From Bacillota bacterium (GTDB lineage: Bacteria; Bacillota; SHA-98; UBA4971), in the NCBI GenBank assembly GCA_012516125.1, contig JAAYXB010000001.1, forward strand, positions 1 to 46,187: a DNA stretch of 46,187 bases, written 5' to 3'. Below the pieces are notes generated by a model. That model saw only the letters and a program-made list of their open reading frames with translations, made no database searches and was not told where the DNA came from. Shown here one piece after another: positions 1 through 8,193 of the stretch (position 1 is its first letter; the number at the start of each line of letters is the position of its first letter). The position numbers and the translations under genes are program-made.

Positions 1-1
1 A

Positions 2-133
2 TCGTATGCCGACACCCCACGGCCAGTGTTGTACGCTAAATCCCTCATACGCGGCGATATGTGTAAAACCTACATCGACCTTACCAACATGCGGTCCGTG
101 AAGGAGGCGGTCAAGGATGGAACTTCGTTCTAA
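2..133 (+). CDS. C-terminal tail of an unidentified protein (cut by window edge)
   Basis: An open frame runs from the window edge to a TAA at 131-133, giving the last 43 residues of a protein that ends KEAVKDGTSF. It lies 27 bp before the start of the cyclic diphosphoglycerate synthetase-like gene on the same strand, so it is probably the preceding operon member. The fragment is too short to assign a family, and I do not recognise it. Confidence 0.4.
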   Translation, partial: SYADTPRPVLYAKSLIRGDMCKTYIDLTNMRSVKEAVKDGTSF

Positions 134-160
134 GTTAGCGTGCAAGAGGGGGACGGTGGT

Positions 161-1504
161 ATGACCAAGCCGAGAACCGTGGTTCTGACAGATGGAGAGC
201 ACTACCCTGCGGTCACCCACGATGCCATCTTAGAGCTCGGGGTGGACCGTGAGATCGTGGCGGCGGTATTCATCGGGGGGACCGAGAAGATCGGCTCAGA
301 TGCGGACCTGGCGAAGCTGGGAGTGCCGGTAATCAAGAAGCCCGACTACCTTCAGGCAATATGCGAAGCTATAGACGCATACCGACCTGAGGAGATCGTG
401 GACTTGAGTGACGAGCCTGTCGTAGGTTACCGGGAGCGCTTCGCAATAGCCAGCACCGTTCTTGCGCGCGGGGTGGTTTACGAGGGCGCGGACTTCAGGT
501 TTGCTCCGCCCAGGCAGGCGGCACGCGTCTCCCGCCCGTCCATTTCTGTGGTGGGCACAGGCAAACGGATAGGCAAGACGGCCGTGGGAGGATTCGTGGC
601 CAGAACCCTGGCGAGGGAGTTCCGACCGGTGGTTGTCACGATGGGTCGGGGGGGTCCTGCGGAGCCCGAGCTGATCCCGGGCGCAGAGATCGAGATAACG
701 CCGGACTACCTGCTCTCCGTAGCAAGACAAGGGCGCCATGCCTCCTCCGACCATTTCGAGGATGCACTCACCTCCCGGGTCACAACCATAGGCTGCCGGC
801 GATGTGGAGGAGGGATGTCAGGGCAAACATTCACCTCGAACGTGGAGAAGGGTGCAAGACTCTCCGAAACAGTGGACGCCGACATAGTGGTCTTTGAGGG
901 AAGCGGGTCCACCATCCCGTCCGTGCACACAGACGGCAGAATACTTGTCGTCGGCGCGAATCAACCACAAGAGTACCTGGCATCCTACCTTGGCCCATAC
1001 AGGGTCCTCACATCAGACCTAATAATCCTTACGATGTGCGAAAGCCCCATCGCTGACCAGACCAAAGTGACCGAGATGGTGGAGACAATCGCTAAGCTTA
1101 AGCGGGAGGCGAGAGTAATCAGAACCGTCTTCCGGCCTCGCCCCCTGGGTGAAATTTCAGGCAAGAGAATTGTGCTCACCCTCACGACTCCGCCGTCTAT
1201 GGCTAGGACAGTGGCGGAACACCTTGAAGCGAATTACGGCTGCAAGGTGGCGGGGATAAGCTGTCATCTCTCAAACAGGCCTCTTCTCAGAGGAGATCTC
1301 GCCTCGTTCGAAAACCTGGCACCGGAGGTGGTGGTCACAGAGCTCAAGGCAGCCGCGGTGGACGTTGTCACAGCCTGGGGAATCGAAAGGGGTTACAAAG
1401 TTGTCTACATGGACAACGAGCCAGTACCGGTGGATCCCTCCGAGCATTTGGACGAAGAAGTGCTCTCTCTGGCACGGCGCGTGTCGAGTAATCGGAAGCC
1501 TTAG
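161..1504 (+). CDS. Cyclic 2,3-diphosphoglycerate synthetase-like protein
   Basis: The archaeal family makes cyclic 2,3-diphosphoglycerate from 2,3-diphosphoglycerate with ATP, in the cytoplasm. The 447-residue length matches that family. A P-loop-like stretch VVGTGKRIGKTAVGG lies near residue 130, followed by MGRGGPAEPE, a Cys pair in CRRCGGGMSG, and VFEGSGSTIPSV, which I recognise as the family core. I chose the ATG at 161 because AGAGGGGG lies about 8 bases upstream; a GTG seven codons earlier lacks a ribosome site. It is the first complete gene of an operon with an ABC importer and a phosphoglycerate mutase, which fits phosphoglycerate chemistry. Bacterial members are less studied, so the exact product made here is inferred from family membership. 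Confidence 0.8.
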   Translation: MTKPRTVVLTDGEHYPAVTHDAILELGVDREIVAAVFIGGTEKIGSDADLAKLGVPVIKKPDYLQAICEAIDAYRPEEIVDLSDEPVVGYRERFAIASTVLARGVVYEGADFRFAPPRQAARVSRPSISVVGTGKRIGKTAVGGFVARTLAREFRPVVVTMGRGGPAEPELIPGAEIEITPDYLLSVARQGRHASSDHFEDALTSRVTTIGCRRCGGGMSGQTFTSNVEKGARLSETVDADIVVFEGSGSTIPSVHTDGRILVVGANQPQEYLASYLGPYRVLTSDLIILTMCESPIADQTKVTEMVETIAKLKREARVIRTVFRPRPLGEISGKRIVLTLTTPPSMARTVAEHLEANYGCKVAGISCHLSNRPLLRGDLASFENLAPEVVVTELKAAAVDVVTAWGIERGYKVVYMDNEPVPVDPSEHLDEEVLSLARRVSSNRKP

Positions 1505-1550
1505 ATCTTGTGAGAGGTAACCGATTCAAAGCTAAGGAGGCGTTTCGGCA

Positions 1551-2531
1551 ATGCGTAAAACTGCGACCTGTCTTCTGGCTGTGGTGGTTCTGCTCTCGAT
1601 CGCGGCAGGAGCGTCGGCTCAGTCGAAGCTGTTGCTTTACACCTCCGTCCCGCTTGAGCTCGCAACCAAGTTCGCCGACGAATTCATGCGCGTCAACCGG
1701 GACATCAAGGTTGAGGTGTTCCGGGCAGGAAGCACGGATGTGGTGAACAAGATCTGGGCGGAAAGCGAAGCGGGCGGCGTCAAGGCCGATGTGGTCTGGC
1801 TTGCAGATGCGGCTAGTTACTATTCGTTCAAAGAAAAGGGACTCCTATATCCGTATAAGTCTCCTGAGGCCGCCAAGATACCCGCTGACATCAAAGACCC
1901 GGATGGCTATTTCACTGCTGCCCGATTGATCAACATGGTGATCGGAGTCAATACCACGCTCGTGAAACCGGGCTCGGCCCCGCGGACCTGGGATCAGCTC
2001 TTCGCCATGGGCCCGAAGGCCGCCATGGCGAACCCGCTCTATTCCGGTTCGAACTTCATGGTGACCGCAGCTTTTGTGAAGAAGTACGGGGGCTGGGACT
2101 GGCTCGAGCAAGCGCGGAAGAACGGAGTGCAAGTGCTGCGGGGGAACTCGGATGTCTCACGTGGCCTTGGAGCCGGGGAGTTCGCCGCGTGCATGGTCCT
2201 GGACTACATGGTGTACGAACTTAAGAAAGCGGGGGCGCCGGTCGACATAGTGTGGCCGGAAGACGGGACAGTCTCCATCCCAAGCCCGGTCGCCATAATG
2301 TCTGGCACCAAGAATCTCGCCGCTGCCAAAGCCTTCATCGACTTCGCACTATCCAAAGCAGGACAGGAGTTCATGGTGCGCGATGGCGTCATGCCTGTGA
2401 GGCCCGACGTATCGCCTCCGCCCGGCATGCCTACACCCGACCAGATCAAGATCATGCCGATCCCGTACCAGTGGGCAGCGGACCACACGTCGGAGATCAG
2501 AGAGACCTTTGAGAAACTGATGCTCAAGTAG
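1551..2531 (+). CDS. ABC transporter periplasmic-type substrate-binding protein (FbpA/AfuA-like)
   Basis: This is a secreted type-2 binding protein of 326 residues. It opens with a signal peptide: basic MRK, a hydrophobic stretch, then cleavage near ASA-QS. No lipobox cysteine is present. The mature part begins LLLYTSVPLELATKFADEF and includes KADVVWLADAASYYSF, typical of the Fe(III)/spermidine/phosphonate/sugar-phosphate binding-protein class. The ribosome site is AAGGAGG at about 1535. The two permease domains and ATPase follow directly. The ligand cannot be read from sequence. Because the flanking genes handle phosphoglycerates, and AfuA relatives of the iron-binding proteins take sugar phosphates, a phosphorylated three-carbon acid is a reasonable guess; iron is the main alternative. 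Confidence 0.85.
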   Translation: MRKTATCLLAVVVLLSIAAGASAQSKLLLYTSVPLELATKFADEFMRVNRDIKVEVFRAGSTDVVNKIWAESEAGGVKADVVWLADAASYYSFKEKGLLYPYKSPEAAKIPADIKDPDGYFTAARLINMVIGVNTTLVKPGSAPRTWDQLFAMGPKAAMANPLYSGSNFMVTAAFVKKYGGWDWLEQARKNGVQVLRGNSDVSRGLGAGEFAACMVLDYMVYELKKAGAPVDIVWPEDGTVSIPSPVAIMSGTKNLAAAKAFIDFALSKAGQEFMVRDGVMPVRPDVSPPPGMPTPDQIKIMPIPYQWAADHTSEIRETFEKLMLK

Positions 2532-2538
2532 TATCCGG

Positions 2539-2580
2539 ACGGGGGACACGCGCGGTTACACGCCCGCGTGTGCCCCCCGT
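2539..2580 (+). terminator. Strong intergenic hairpin after binding-protein gene
   Basis: A long, nearly perfect stem forms between ACGGGGGACACGCGCGG (2539-2555) and the facing arm 2563-2580, with a loop near TTACACG. No T-run follows, so it is probably not a simple terminator. Hairpins here commonly protect the upstream message from 3' decay, giving more binding protein than permease. That role is inferred. Confidence 0.55.
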
Positions 2581-2639
2581 CAGCACGTCCGGCCGCGGGC
2601 GCGCCCGCAAACACGCGAGCAGCAGAGAGGAGGATGTGA

Positions 2640-4313
2640 TTGAACGGCGCATCCCTTGGACGCTCCTTTGACGTGAGGTACGTAATCACGGCCGCAATCG
2701 GCCTTTTCTTCGCGGTTGTGATCGTCTTCCCGTTGTCCCTCGTGATTGCGAAGAGTTTCAGCTCCGATTCGGGCCTCAGTCTGGCGAACTACGGGCGAGT
2801 TTTCAGCGATGCTGCAAATCTGAAGGCGCTGTGGAACTCCGTTTGGGTGTCCGTGCTCAGCACGGCCATATGTGTTGCAGCGGGGTCACTCCTGGCGATG
2901 CTGGTCATCAGGACCGACATCCCGGCAAAGTCGTTCCTCCGGTTGCTCCTACTGCTGCCCTACGGGATACCACCGTTCATAGGTGCAATCGCCTGGTCTC
3001 AACTGTTCGGGCCCGCGGGCTACGTGTCGAAGCTCTATATGAGCATCACAGGCGCGGCCTCGGCACCCTGGAACATATACAGCCCAGGAGGAGTGGTGCT
3101 CGTCCTTTCGATATACCAGTTTCCCGTGGTGTTCATAACGGTCAGCGGCGCCCTGAGACGGATAGACACGTCGCTCGAGGAGGCGGCACGGATGTCGGGA
3201 GCGAGCCCGTTCAAGACCCTTCTCGACGTTACGCTGCCTCTCATCACTCCCGCCATCGTCGCAGGAGGGCTCCTTGCGTTCGTCGGTTGCATATCCAATT
3301 TCGGCATCCCGGCGCTTCTCGGGTTTCGGGCAAGGTTCTTCGTCCTTACCACGAAGATATACTCCGCACTATCCATACCGGACATGCCTATCGCGGCTGC
3401 CATGTCTGTGATACTGGCTTTCGTCTCAGGTCTCGCACTCGTGCTCCAGCGAAGACTTGAGCGAGAGCAGCACAGGTATGCTGTGATCTCGGGTAAGAGT
3501 GTCAGACCGCAGACGATGAGCCTGGGCGCGGCGAGAATACCTTTGCTTGTCATGGTGATTGCCATGGCTCTTTTCGCAGGTGTTGTGCCGATAGCCTCGA
3601 TGGTCCTAACCTCATTCATCAAGTATTGGGGTGCTCCACTGGCGCTCAAGAGCATGACTCTGGATCACTACAAGTACGTCTTACGAATTCCCACAGGAGC
3701 GCGCGCCTTCAGGAACAGTCTCTTCCTTGCTGTCGGCGCGGCGACCATCACCATGACAGCAGGGGCTCTCGTGTCATACATGTGCATCAGAGTCAAGCTC
3801 GCTGTCGCGCGCGTGCTGGACTTCCTTGGGACTATACCATATGCCGTCCCGCACACCATGATCGCGATAGCAATGATACTCGCCTGGTCACGTCCACCTG
3901 TTGTGCTCTACGGCACAATCTGGGTACTACTCGCTGCCTACCTGGTCACCTACATGCCCTTCTCCATACGGACGACCAACGCCACTCTCCAGCAAGTGCA
4001 TGTATCGCTGGAGGAGGCTGCAAGGGTATCCGGTGCAAGATGGAGCGATACCATGCGTGACATAGTCCTGCCGCTTATCAAGCCCGGACTTGCGGCTGGA
4101 TGGGTCCTGGTGTTCATGCCCGCTTTTCGGGAGCTCACCATGTCTGTGCTCCTCTGGTCGCAGGGAGCAGAAACGCTCGGCGTCGTGATCTACAACATGC
4201 AAGACGCCGATTATACCCAGATAGCGGCTGCGCTTTCAACGGTGGTCCTTCTAATCATCTTCGTTGGTAACGCCCTGGTCCGCAGACTCTCGCGGGGTGA
4301 AATCGGATTCTAA
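2640..4313 (+). CDS. ABC transporter permease, two fused permease domains (FbpB/AfuB-like)
   Basis: This 557-residue inner-membrane protein carries two tandem binding-protein-dependent permease domains of about six helices each, as in FbpB. Each half has its own EAA loop that docks the ATPase: EEAARMSGASPFKTLL near residue 180 and EEAARVSGARWSDTM near residue 460. The start is TTG at 2640, chosen for GAGAGGAGG just upstream; the protein opens MNGASLGRSFDVRYV before the first helix. It sits between the binding-protein gene (separated by a hairpin) and the ATPase gene (17 bp gap). A fused double permease means one chain plus an ATPase dimer forms the full transporter. Confidence 0.88.
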   Translation: MNGASLGRSFDVRYVITAAIGLFFAVVIVFPLSLVIAKSFSSDSGLSLANYGRVFSDAANLKALWNSVWVSVLSTAICVAAGSLLAMLVIRTDIPAKSFLRLLLLLPYGIPPFIGAIAWSQLFGPAGYVSKLYMSITGAASAPWNIYSPGGVVLVLSIYQFPVVFITVSGALRRIDTSLEEAARMSGASPFKTLLDVTLPLITPAIVAGGLLAFVGCISNFGIPALLGFRARFFVLTTKIYSALSIPDMPIAAAMSVILAFVSGLALVLQRRLEREQHRYAVISGKSVRPQTMSLGAARIPLLVMVIAMALFAGVVPIASMVLTSFIKYWGAPLALKSMTLDHYKYVLRIPTGARAFRNSLFLAVGAATITMTAGALVSYMCIRVKLAVARVLDFLGTIPYAVPHTMIAIAMILAWSRPPVVLYGTIWVLLAAYLVTYMPFSIRTTNATLQQVHVSLEEAARVSGARWSDTMRDIVLPLIKPGLAAGWVLVFMPAFRELTMSVLLWSQGAETLGVVIYNMQDADYTQIAAALSTVVLLIIFVGNALVRRLSRGEIGF

Positions 4314-4330
4314 GCGGGGGTGGCGTTAGA

Positions 4331-5392
4331 TTGGCAGATTGGCTCGAAAGGATACGAATAGTGAAACTGACGAAAAAGTTCGGCTCTTTTACCGCCGTAG
4401 ACAGCGTAAGCTTCACAGTGCGGAAGAACGAGTTCTTCTCTCTCCTCGGCCCGTCTGGCTGTGGCAAGACTACGACGCTCCGGTGCATCGCAGGGCTTGA
4501 GCAACCGACTTCGGGTGAGGTCTATATCGGTGGGCGCCTCGTCTCGTCGCCTGAAAAGGGCGTCATGGTGGCCCCCGAGCGCCGCGGGATAGGGATGGTT
4601 TTCCAGAACTATGCGGTGTGGCCGCACATGACTGTAGAGCAGAACATAGCTTATCCGCTCAAGATAGCACGGGTGTCGAAAGTGAAGATCCGGTCAACGT
4701 TATCGAGCATCGTCGATCTCCTGAAGCTCTCTGGCCTGGAAAAGAGATACCCCGCAGAGCTGTCTGGGGGCCAACAGCAAAGAGTGGCACTCGGGCGGGC
4801 GCTCGCCATGGATCCGGAGGTCATGCTGCTGGACGAGCCACTTTCAAACCTTGATGCCAAGCTGCGTGAGCAAATGAGGTTTGAGCTCAAGGATCTTCAG
4901 CGGAAGACCGGCATAGCCATCCTCTACGTCACGCACGACCAGGTGGAAGCTATGGCTATGTCCGACAGAGTAGCAGTGATGAACGGCGGCGTGGTCATCC
5001 AGGAGGGAACGCCGTATGAGATATACAAGTCCCCTGCCACCAAGTTCGTCGCTGACTTCATAGGCACGATGAATTTCCTGCCGTGCGAGGTCGTGGAGTG
5101 GCGAGACGGCTGCGCGATCTTGCGCCTTCGCAACGGTTCGGTAGTAAGGATCAACAGTCCCGAGGTAGAGCGCGGCAGCTACACCCTTGCGGTGAGGCCG
5201 GAGGACCTGCTCTTAAATCGGGAGGAGGGTGTGGATTGTCAGGTCGACGTAGCGATCTTCCTTGGAAACGCCGTCGATTACAGAGTCAAACTTGGCGACG
5301 ACATCCTCCGTGTCCAGACCAGCGTCGACAATAGATTCGAACAGGGAGAGAAGGCAAAACTCGCAGTGCAAAGGGGCATTCTCTTCTCGTGA
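4331..5392 (+). CDS. ABC transporter ATP-binding protein (FbpC/PotA-like)
   Basis: This 353-residue cytoplasmic ATPase energises the adjacent importer. Walker A GPSGCGKTT is near residue 43, the signature LSGGQQQR near residue 140, Walker B VMLLDEP follows, and the H-loop histidine is in YVTHDQ. The last ~110 residues form a TOBE-type regulatory domain (LAVRPEDLLLNREEG). The start is TTG at 4331, 17 bp after the permease stop, with GCGGGGGTGGCG as ribosome site. It is a typical CUT-1/Fbp class ATPase and predicts import, not export. The substrate is not shown by the sequence. Confidence 0.9.
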   Translation: MADWLERIRIVKLTKKFGSFTAVDSVSFTVRKNEFFSLLGPSGCGKTTTLRCIAGLEQPTSGEVYIGGRLVSSPEKGVMVAPERRGIGMVFQNYAVWPHMTVEQNIAYPLKIARVSKVKIRSTLSSIVDLLKLSGLEKRYPAELSGGQQQRVALGRALAMDPEVMLLDEPLSNLDAKLREQMRFELKDLQRKTGIAILYVTHDQVEAMAMSDRVAVMNGGVVIQEGTPYEIYKSPATKFVADFIGTMNFLPCEVVEWRDGCAILRLRNGSVVRINSPEVERGSYTLAVRPEDLLLNREEGVDCQVDVAIFLGNAVDYRVKLGDDILRVQTSVDNRFEQGEKAKLAVQRGILFS

Positions 5393-5419
5393 CTTCTCCG
5401 GTGAAGGGGGCAACGCACC

Positions 5420-6988
5420 GTGCGGACTACGGAACAGCTGGCAAGAGCTCTGAGAAAACGTTACGAAGCGGGTGCTGTAGACTATTGGATGAGCCCGCTG
5501 GTGCGAGGGCAAGGAGGCGCTCCCGCCGGACGGATACGCGACGGAGACTGCGTAGTGTTCTGCTGTAGACGGGGAGACCGAGAGGCCCAGCTCACGGACG
5601 CTTTCACAGATCCGTTTTTCGACAAGTTCGAGGTGGAACGGATGCCGAACCTTGCCTTCATACCGTTCGTTCAATACCACGAGCGCTTCTCGCATCTCCC
5701 CACTGTTTTCCCCCTCGTGCGGCCCGAAATGACCCTCGGGGAGGTCATAAGCCGGGCTGGCCTCTCACAGCTCCGGGTGGCAGAGTCTGAGAAGTCCGCT
5801 CACGTAAGCTTCTTCTTCAATGGGCGAAGGGCTGAGCCATTCCCTGGCGAAGAGCGGGTGGTAGTGCCGAGCCCCAGTTCTTCACGGCTCGCCGATACCC
5901 CGGGAACAAGCACCTGGGAAGTGGCGCAGGCAGTCGGTGATGGGATGCGAGACGGCAGCTTCGGCTTCATCCTCGCAAACCTTGCTGCAGGCGACATGAT
6001 TGGACATCTCGATGATTGGGACGCTAACGTCAAGTGCGCGGAAGCGGTGGACAGAGCACTCGGCGCCATATGTGACGTTGCAGCAGAAACGGGGTACACG
6101 GTGGTCGTGACCGCAGACCATGGCCTCTTGGAACAGTTTCGAAATGAAGATGGCAGCCCCAGCCTGGGACATACTGCTGCTCGTGTGCCTTTCGCCATTG
6201 TGCCACCTCGCGGTGGGGAGTTTCGGGCGACCCCGGTTACGCGCGACGGGTCTCTTGCAGATGTTGCTCCGACCGTCCTCGGGCTGCTTGGACTGAAAGT
6301 CCCAGGTGAGATGGCGGGAAGGCCGCTTTTCGTGAGCGGGGGACCTTCCGGCAAGTGCGTGCTGGTAGTGTTGGACGGATGGGGCATCGGGAAGGAAGAT
6401 CCGTCCGCGAACCCGATCGCCGCCGCAAGGACGCCCACCATGGACAAGATAAGGGAACAATGCCCCTATACCACACTCTTGGCGGCTGGACTGGCCGTCG
6501 GGCTTCCGGAGGGACGACCTGGAAACTCTGAGACAGGACACCTCACCATCGGAGCCGGCCGGACGATTCTTCAGGACGAACTTAGGATAGGAAGAGCCGT
6601 CGCCCGTGGGGAGCTTTCGGAGAATCCTGCGCTCATGTGGGGATTCAAGAAGGCGTCCGCACATGGGGGCAAAGTGCATATCATCATGATGTTATCCGAA
6701 AAGAGCTCGCATGGGAACATCAAGGAAGGAGTTGCAGTCCTGGAGGCTGCGCGTGCACACGGGATTACGCCGGTTCAGCTTCACCTGGTCCTGGATGGCA
6801 GGAGCAGCCCGCCCCAGGGAGCGGCGGACTTGCTGCAGGTGCTCGAAAGGGAAGCCTCTGACAGAGCAGACTGGGATGTGGCGACCGCCATCGGCAGGGG
6901 GCTGGTCCTCGACAGGAGCGGAAGCTACGCAGAGAAGACCCGCGTGGCTTACATGGCTCTCACGCACGGTTGGGGCGAAATCTTCTGA
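5420..6988 (+). CDS. Circularly permuted 2,3-bisphosphoglycerate-independent phosphoglycerate mutase
   Basis: The enzyme class interconverts 3- and 2-phosphoglycerate using two metal ions and a phosphoserine intermediate. Here the halves are swapped. Residues 10-300 match the second part of the usual enzyme: VVFCCRRGDREAQL, LRVAESEKSAHVSFFFNG, DMIGH, TADHG and HTA. A short linker (FVSGGPSGK) then leads to the usual N-terminus: LVVLDGWGIG, PGNSETGHLTIGAG, LDGRSSPP. All metal ligands have counterparts: D192, H196, H251 and D319, S370 (nucleophile), D233, H234. Substrate residues R51, R54, K125, H431, R461, R493 and R499 also align. One usual acidic residue after LDGR is Ser. The 522-residue length equals the normal enzyme. 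The start is GTG at 5420 after AAGGGGG. It is the last gene of the phosphoglycerate-type operon. Confidence 0.88.
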   Translation: MRTTEQLARALRKRYEAGAVDYWMSPLVRGQGGAPAGRIRDGDCVVFCCRRGDREAQLTDAFTDPFFDKFEVERMPNLAFIPFVQYHERFSHLPTVFPLVRPEMTLGEVISRAGLSQLRVAESEKSAHVSFFFNGRRAEPFPGEERVVVPSPSSSRLADTPGTSTWEVAQAVGDGMRDGSFGFILANLAAGDMIGHLDDWDANVKCAEAVDRALGAICDVAAETGYTVVVTADHGLLEQFRNEDGSPSLGHTAARVPFAIVPPRGGEFRATPVTRDGSLADVAPTVLGLLGLKVPGEMAGRPLFVSGGPSGKCVLVVLDGWGIGKEDPSANPIAAARTPTMDKIREQCPYTTLLAAGLAVGLPEGRPGNSETGHLTIGAGRTILQDELRIGRAVARGELSENPALMWGFKKASAHGGKVHIIMMLSEKSSHGNIKEGVAVLEAARAHGITPVQLHLVLDGRSSPPQGAADLLQVLEREASDRADWDVATAIGRGLVLDRSGSYAEKTRVAYMALTHGWGEIF

Positions 6989-7000
6989 CAGCGCAGGGGG

Positions 7001-7060
7001 ATGAGCCTCGTGCCGACAAGCAGGGAAATGGGTTTGAAGGCGTTCCTCGGAAACGGATGA
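7001..7060 (+). pseudogene. Remnant of class II aldolase-like N-terminus
   Basis: Thirteen bases after the mutase stop, a start codon opens a 19-residue frame beginning MSLVPTSREMGLKAFLG and ending at a TGA. The opening resembles class II fructose-bisphosphate aldolases (MPLVTSKEM-LKA), but the expected continuation does not appear in any frame. I read it as a gene start left after a deletion. The match is short, so this is tentative. Confidence 0.3.
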
Positions 7061-7378
7061 GGTTCTGGCACCGCCTCGCAACGCCCGCACGGGTCAGAAG
7101 ACGGCGCCCATCGGCCCGGGATGTCCCGCCGCAGCCCCGTGAAGAGGCTGGCGCAGAGGAAATCAGCAGCCACCTTACTGCACCTCAACTTCGTGCATGA
7201 CCGCAAGATCCCGCACGGAGTCAGCGCATTTGGCGCCTCCTCACGAACTGCAAGTGCTCTTGTGACGCCGCATCTTAACGGCTACGCGACAAGACTCGAG
7301 AACACATGACCCCAGCATGCTTTCTGCGAGGCGCGGCAAAGAGCGGTGAACGAGCTGGTAAGGATGTTGTTCGGCCGG

Positions 7379-7452
7379 AAACGGACAATTCGCGTCCGTT
7401 TGACCTCGTTGTCGGGGTCTAGCGCTGTAAGCGCCGCCACCCACGCGGCGCT
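7379..7452. terminator. Pair of perfect hairpins, 28 bp apart
   Basis: The first stem is AAACGGAC (7379-7386) with GTCCGTTT (7394-7401) around a 7-base loop. The second is AGCGCCGC (7430-7437) with GCGGCGCT (7445-7452), also with a 7-base loop. The first ends in TTT and starts in AAA, so it could end transcription in both directions. No gene lies close enough to assign it firmly. Confidence 0.4.
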
Positions 7453-7982
7453 ACGAATGCGTACCGTCGTCCGCTGCACACGGCCCATTCCTATCATCCT
7501 CAAGCGCTCCAGGCATCTACCCTACCTCGAACACCGTCAACACGCCCAGGATCCAAGGGTCAAAGAAGTAATTGTGCGACTTTTGCCCTGTTACCTGCTG
7601 CCAGTACAAACTCGCACTTAGCCGCCCAATCCCACATGCTGGCGCCCTACATCAAAAGCTCAGTTAAACCCTTGAAGGCTCGACGGCAACGCAAGTCATC
7701 CGCTATACTGTTGATGACCAAGCTGATAGCTGAACGAGCACCATGCTGGCTCGTCATGCGCTCGTCAACCGCGACTCACTTTCTCCTGCACGGTTCGAGT
7801 TCGAGCTTGGTCGTCTGTGGACGGTATGATGTCTGAGAGTCTCTTTCTGGGCCAAATGGTGTAGAAGCTGTGGTAGCGAGTGTCCTATGAAGCAGCTGCC
7901 CGGTGAGGGAGATTCCTGAGGTGGTACGTGTGGCAATCGGCTGTCCTCCCTTGCAGGTAGCAAGCTGGCAGGCCCCGTGGCG

Positions 7983-8006
7983 CAGGCACAGGCACAGGCA
8001 CAGGCA
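7983..8006. repeat. Four tandem copies of CAGGCA
   Basis: Four exact 6-bp units are followed by a partial fifth. Being a multiple of three, it would keep frame if translated, but no gene is recognised across it. Confidence 0.8.
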
Positions 8007-8150
8007 GGACCCCGGTGCGGGAGCACAAGTAGGCGAGCTCGACTTCATGACAACTACGACATGTGGCAGGGTTATTCTGGCAGGCTCTCCGAGCAGATCG
8101 CATCCCGGAGAGTTCGCCTGCGCTCAGATGCACTGAAGACCGAACCCGCG

Positions 8151-8182
8151 CCAGGGCTCACTTGACCCGTGAGAGCCCCTGG
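8151..8182 (+). promoter_or_regulatory. Leader hairpin abutting ribosome site of the cyclic-di-GMP gene
   Basis: CCAGGGCTCAC (8151-8161) can pair with the arm at 8169-8182 (GTGAG-AGC-CCCTGG) across the loop TTGACCC. The 3' arm ends in the first two bases of the ribosome site GGGAGG (8181-8186), so folding could limit ribosome access. I see no c-di-GMP riboswitch consensus, so any ligand control is unproven. Confidence 0.4.
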
Positions 8183-8193
8183 GAGGCAAGACT

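Larger units (their letters stand above)
7061..8150. other. Gene-poor stretch of about 1.1 kb
   Basis: No open frame in this interval has a convincing ribosome site or a recognisable family match. It holds two close hairpins (7379-7452) and a short CAGGCA tandem repeat (7983-8006). It probably represents decayed sequence between the phosphoglycerate operon and the cyclic-di-GMP gene. Confidence 0.5.

Noticed and set aside
7791-7812. GGTTCGAGTTCGAGC, resembling a tRNA T-loop
   Set aside because: No acceptor stem or anticodon arm can be built around it, so no tRNA is called.
8100-8193. A c-di-GMP riboswitch before the GGDEF/HD-GYP gene
   Set aside because: Only a simple hairpin is present; the conserved riboswitch core bases are not seen.
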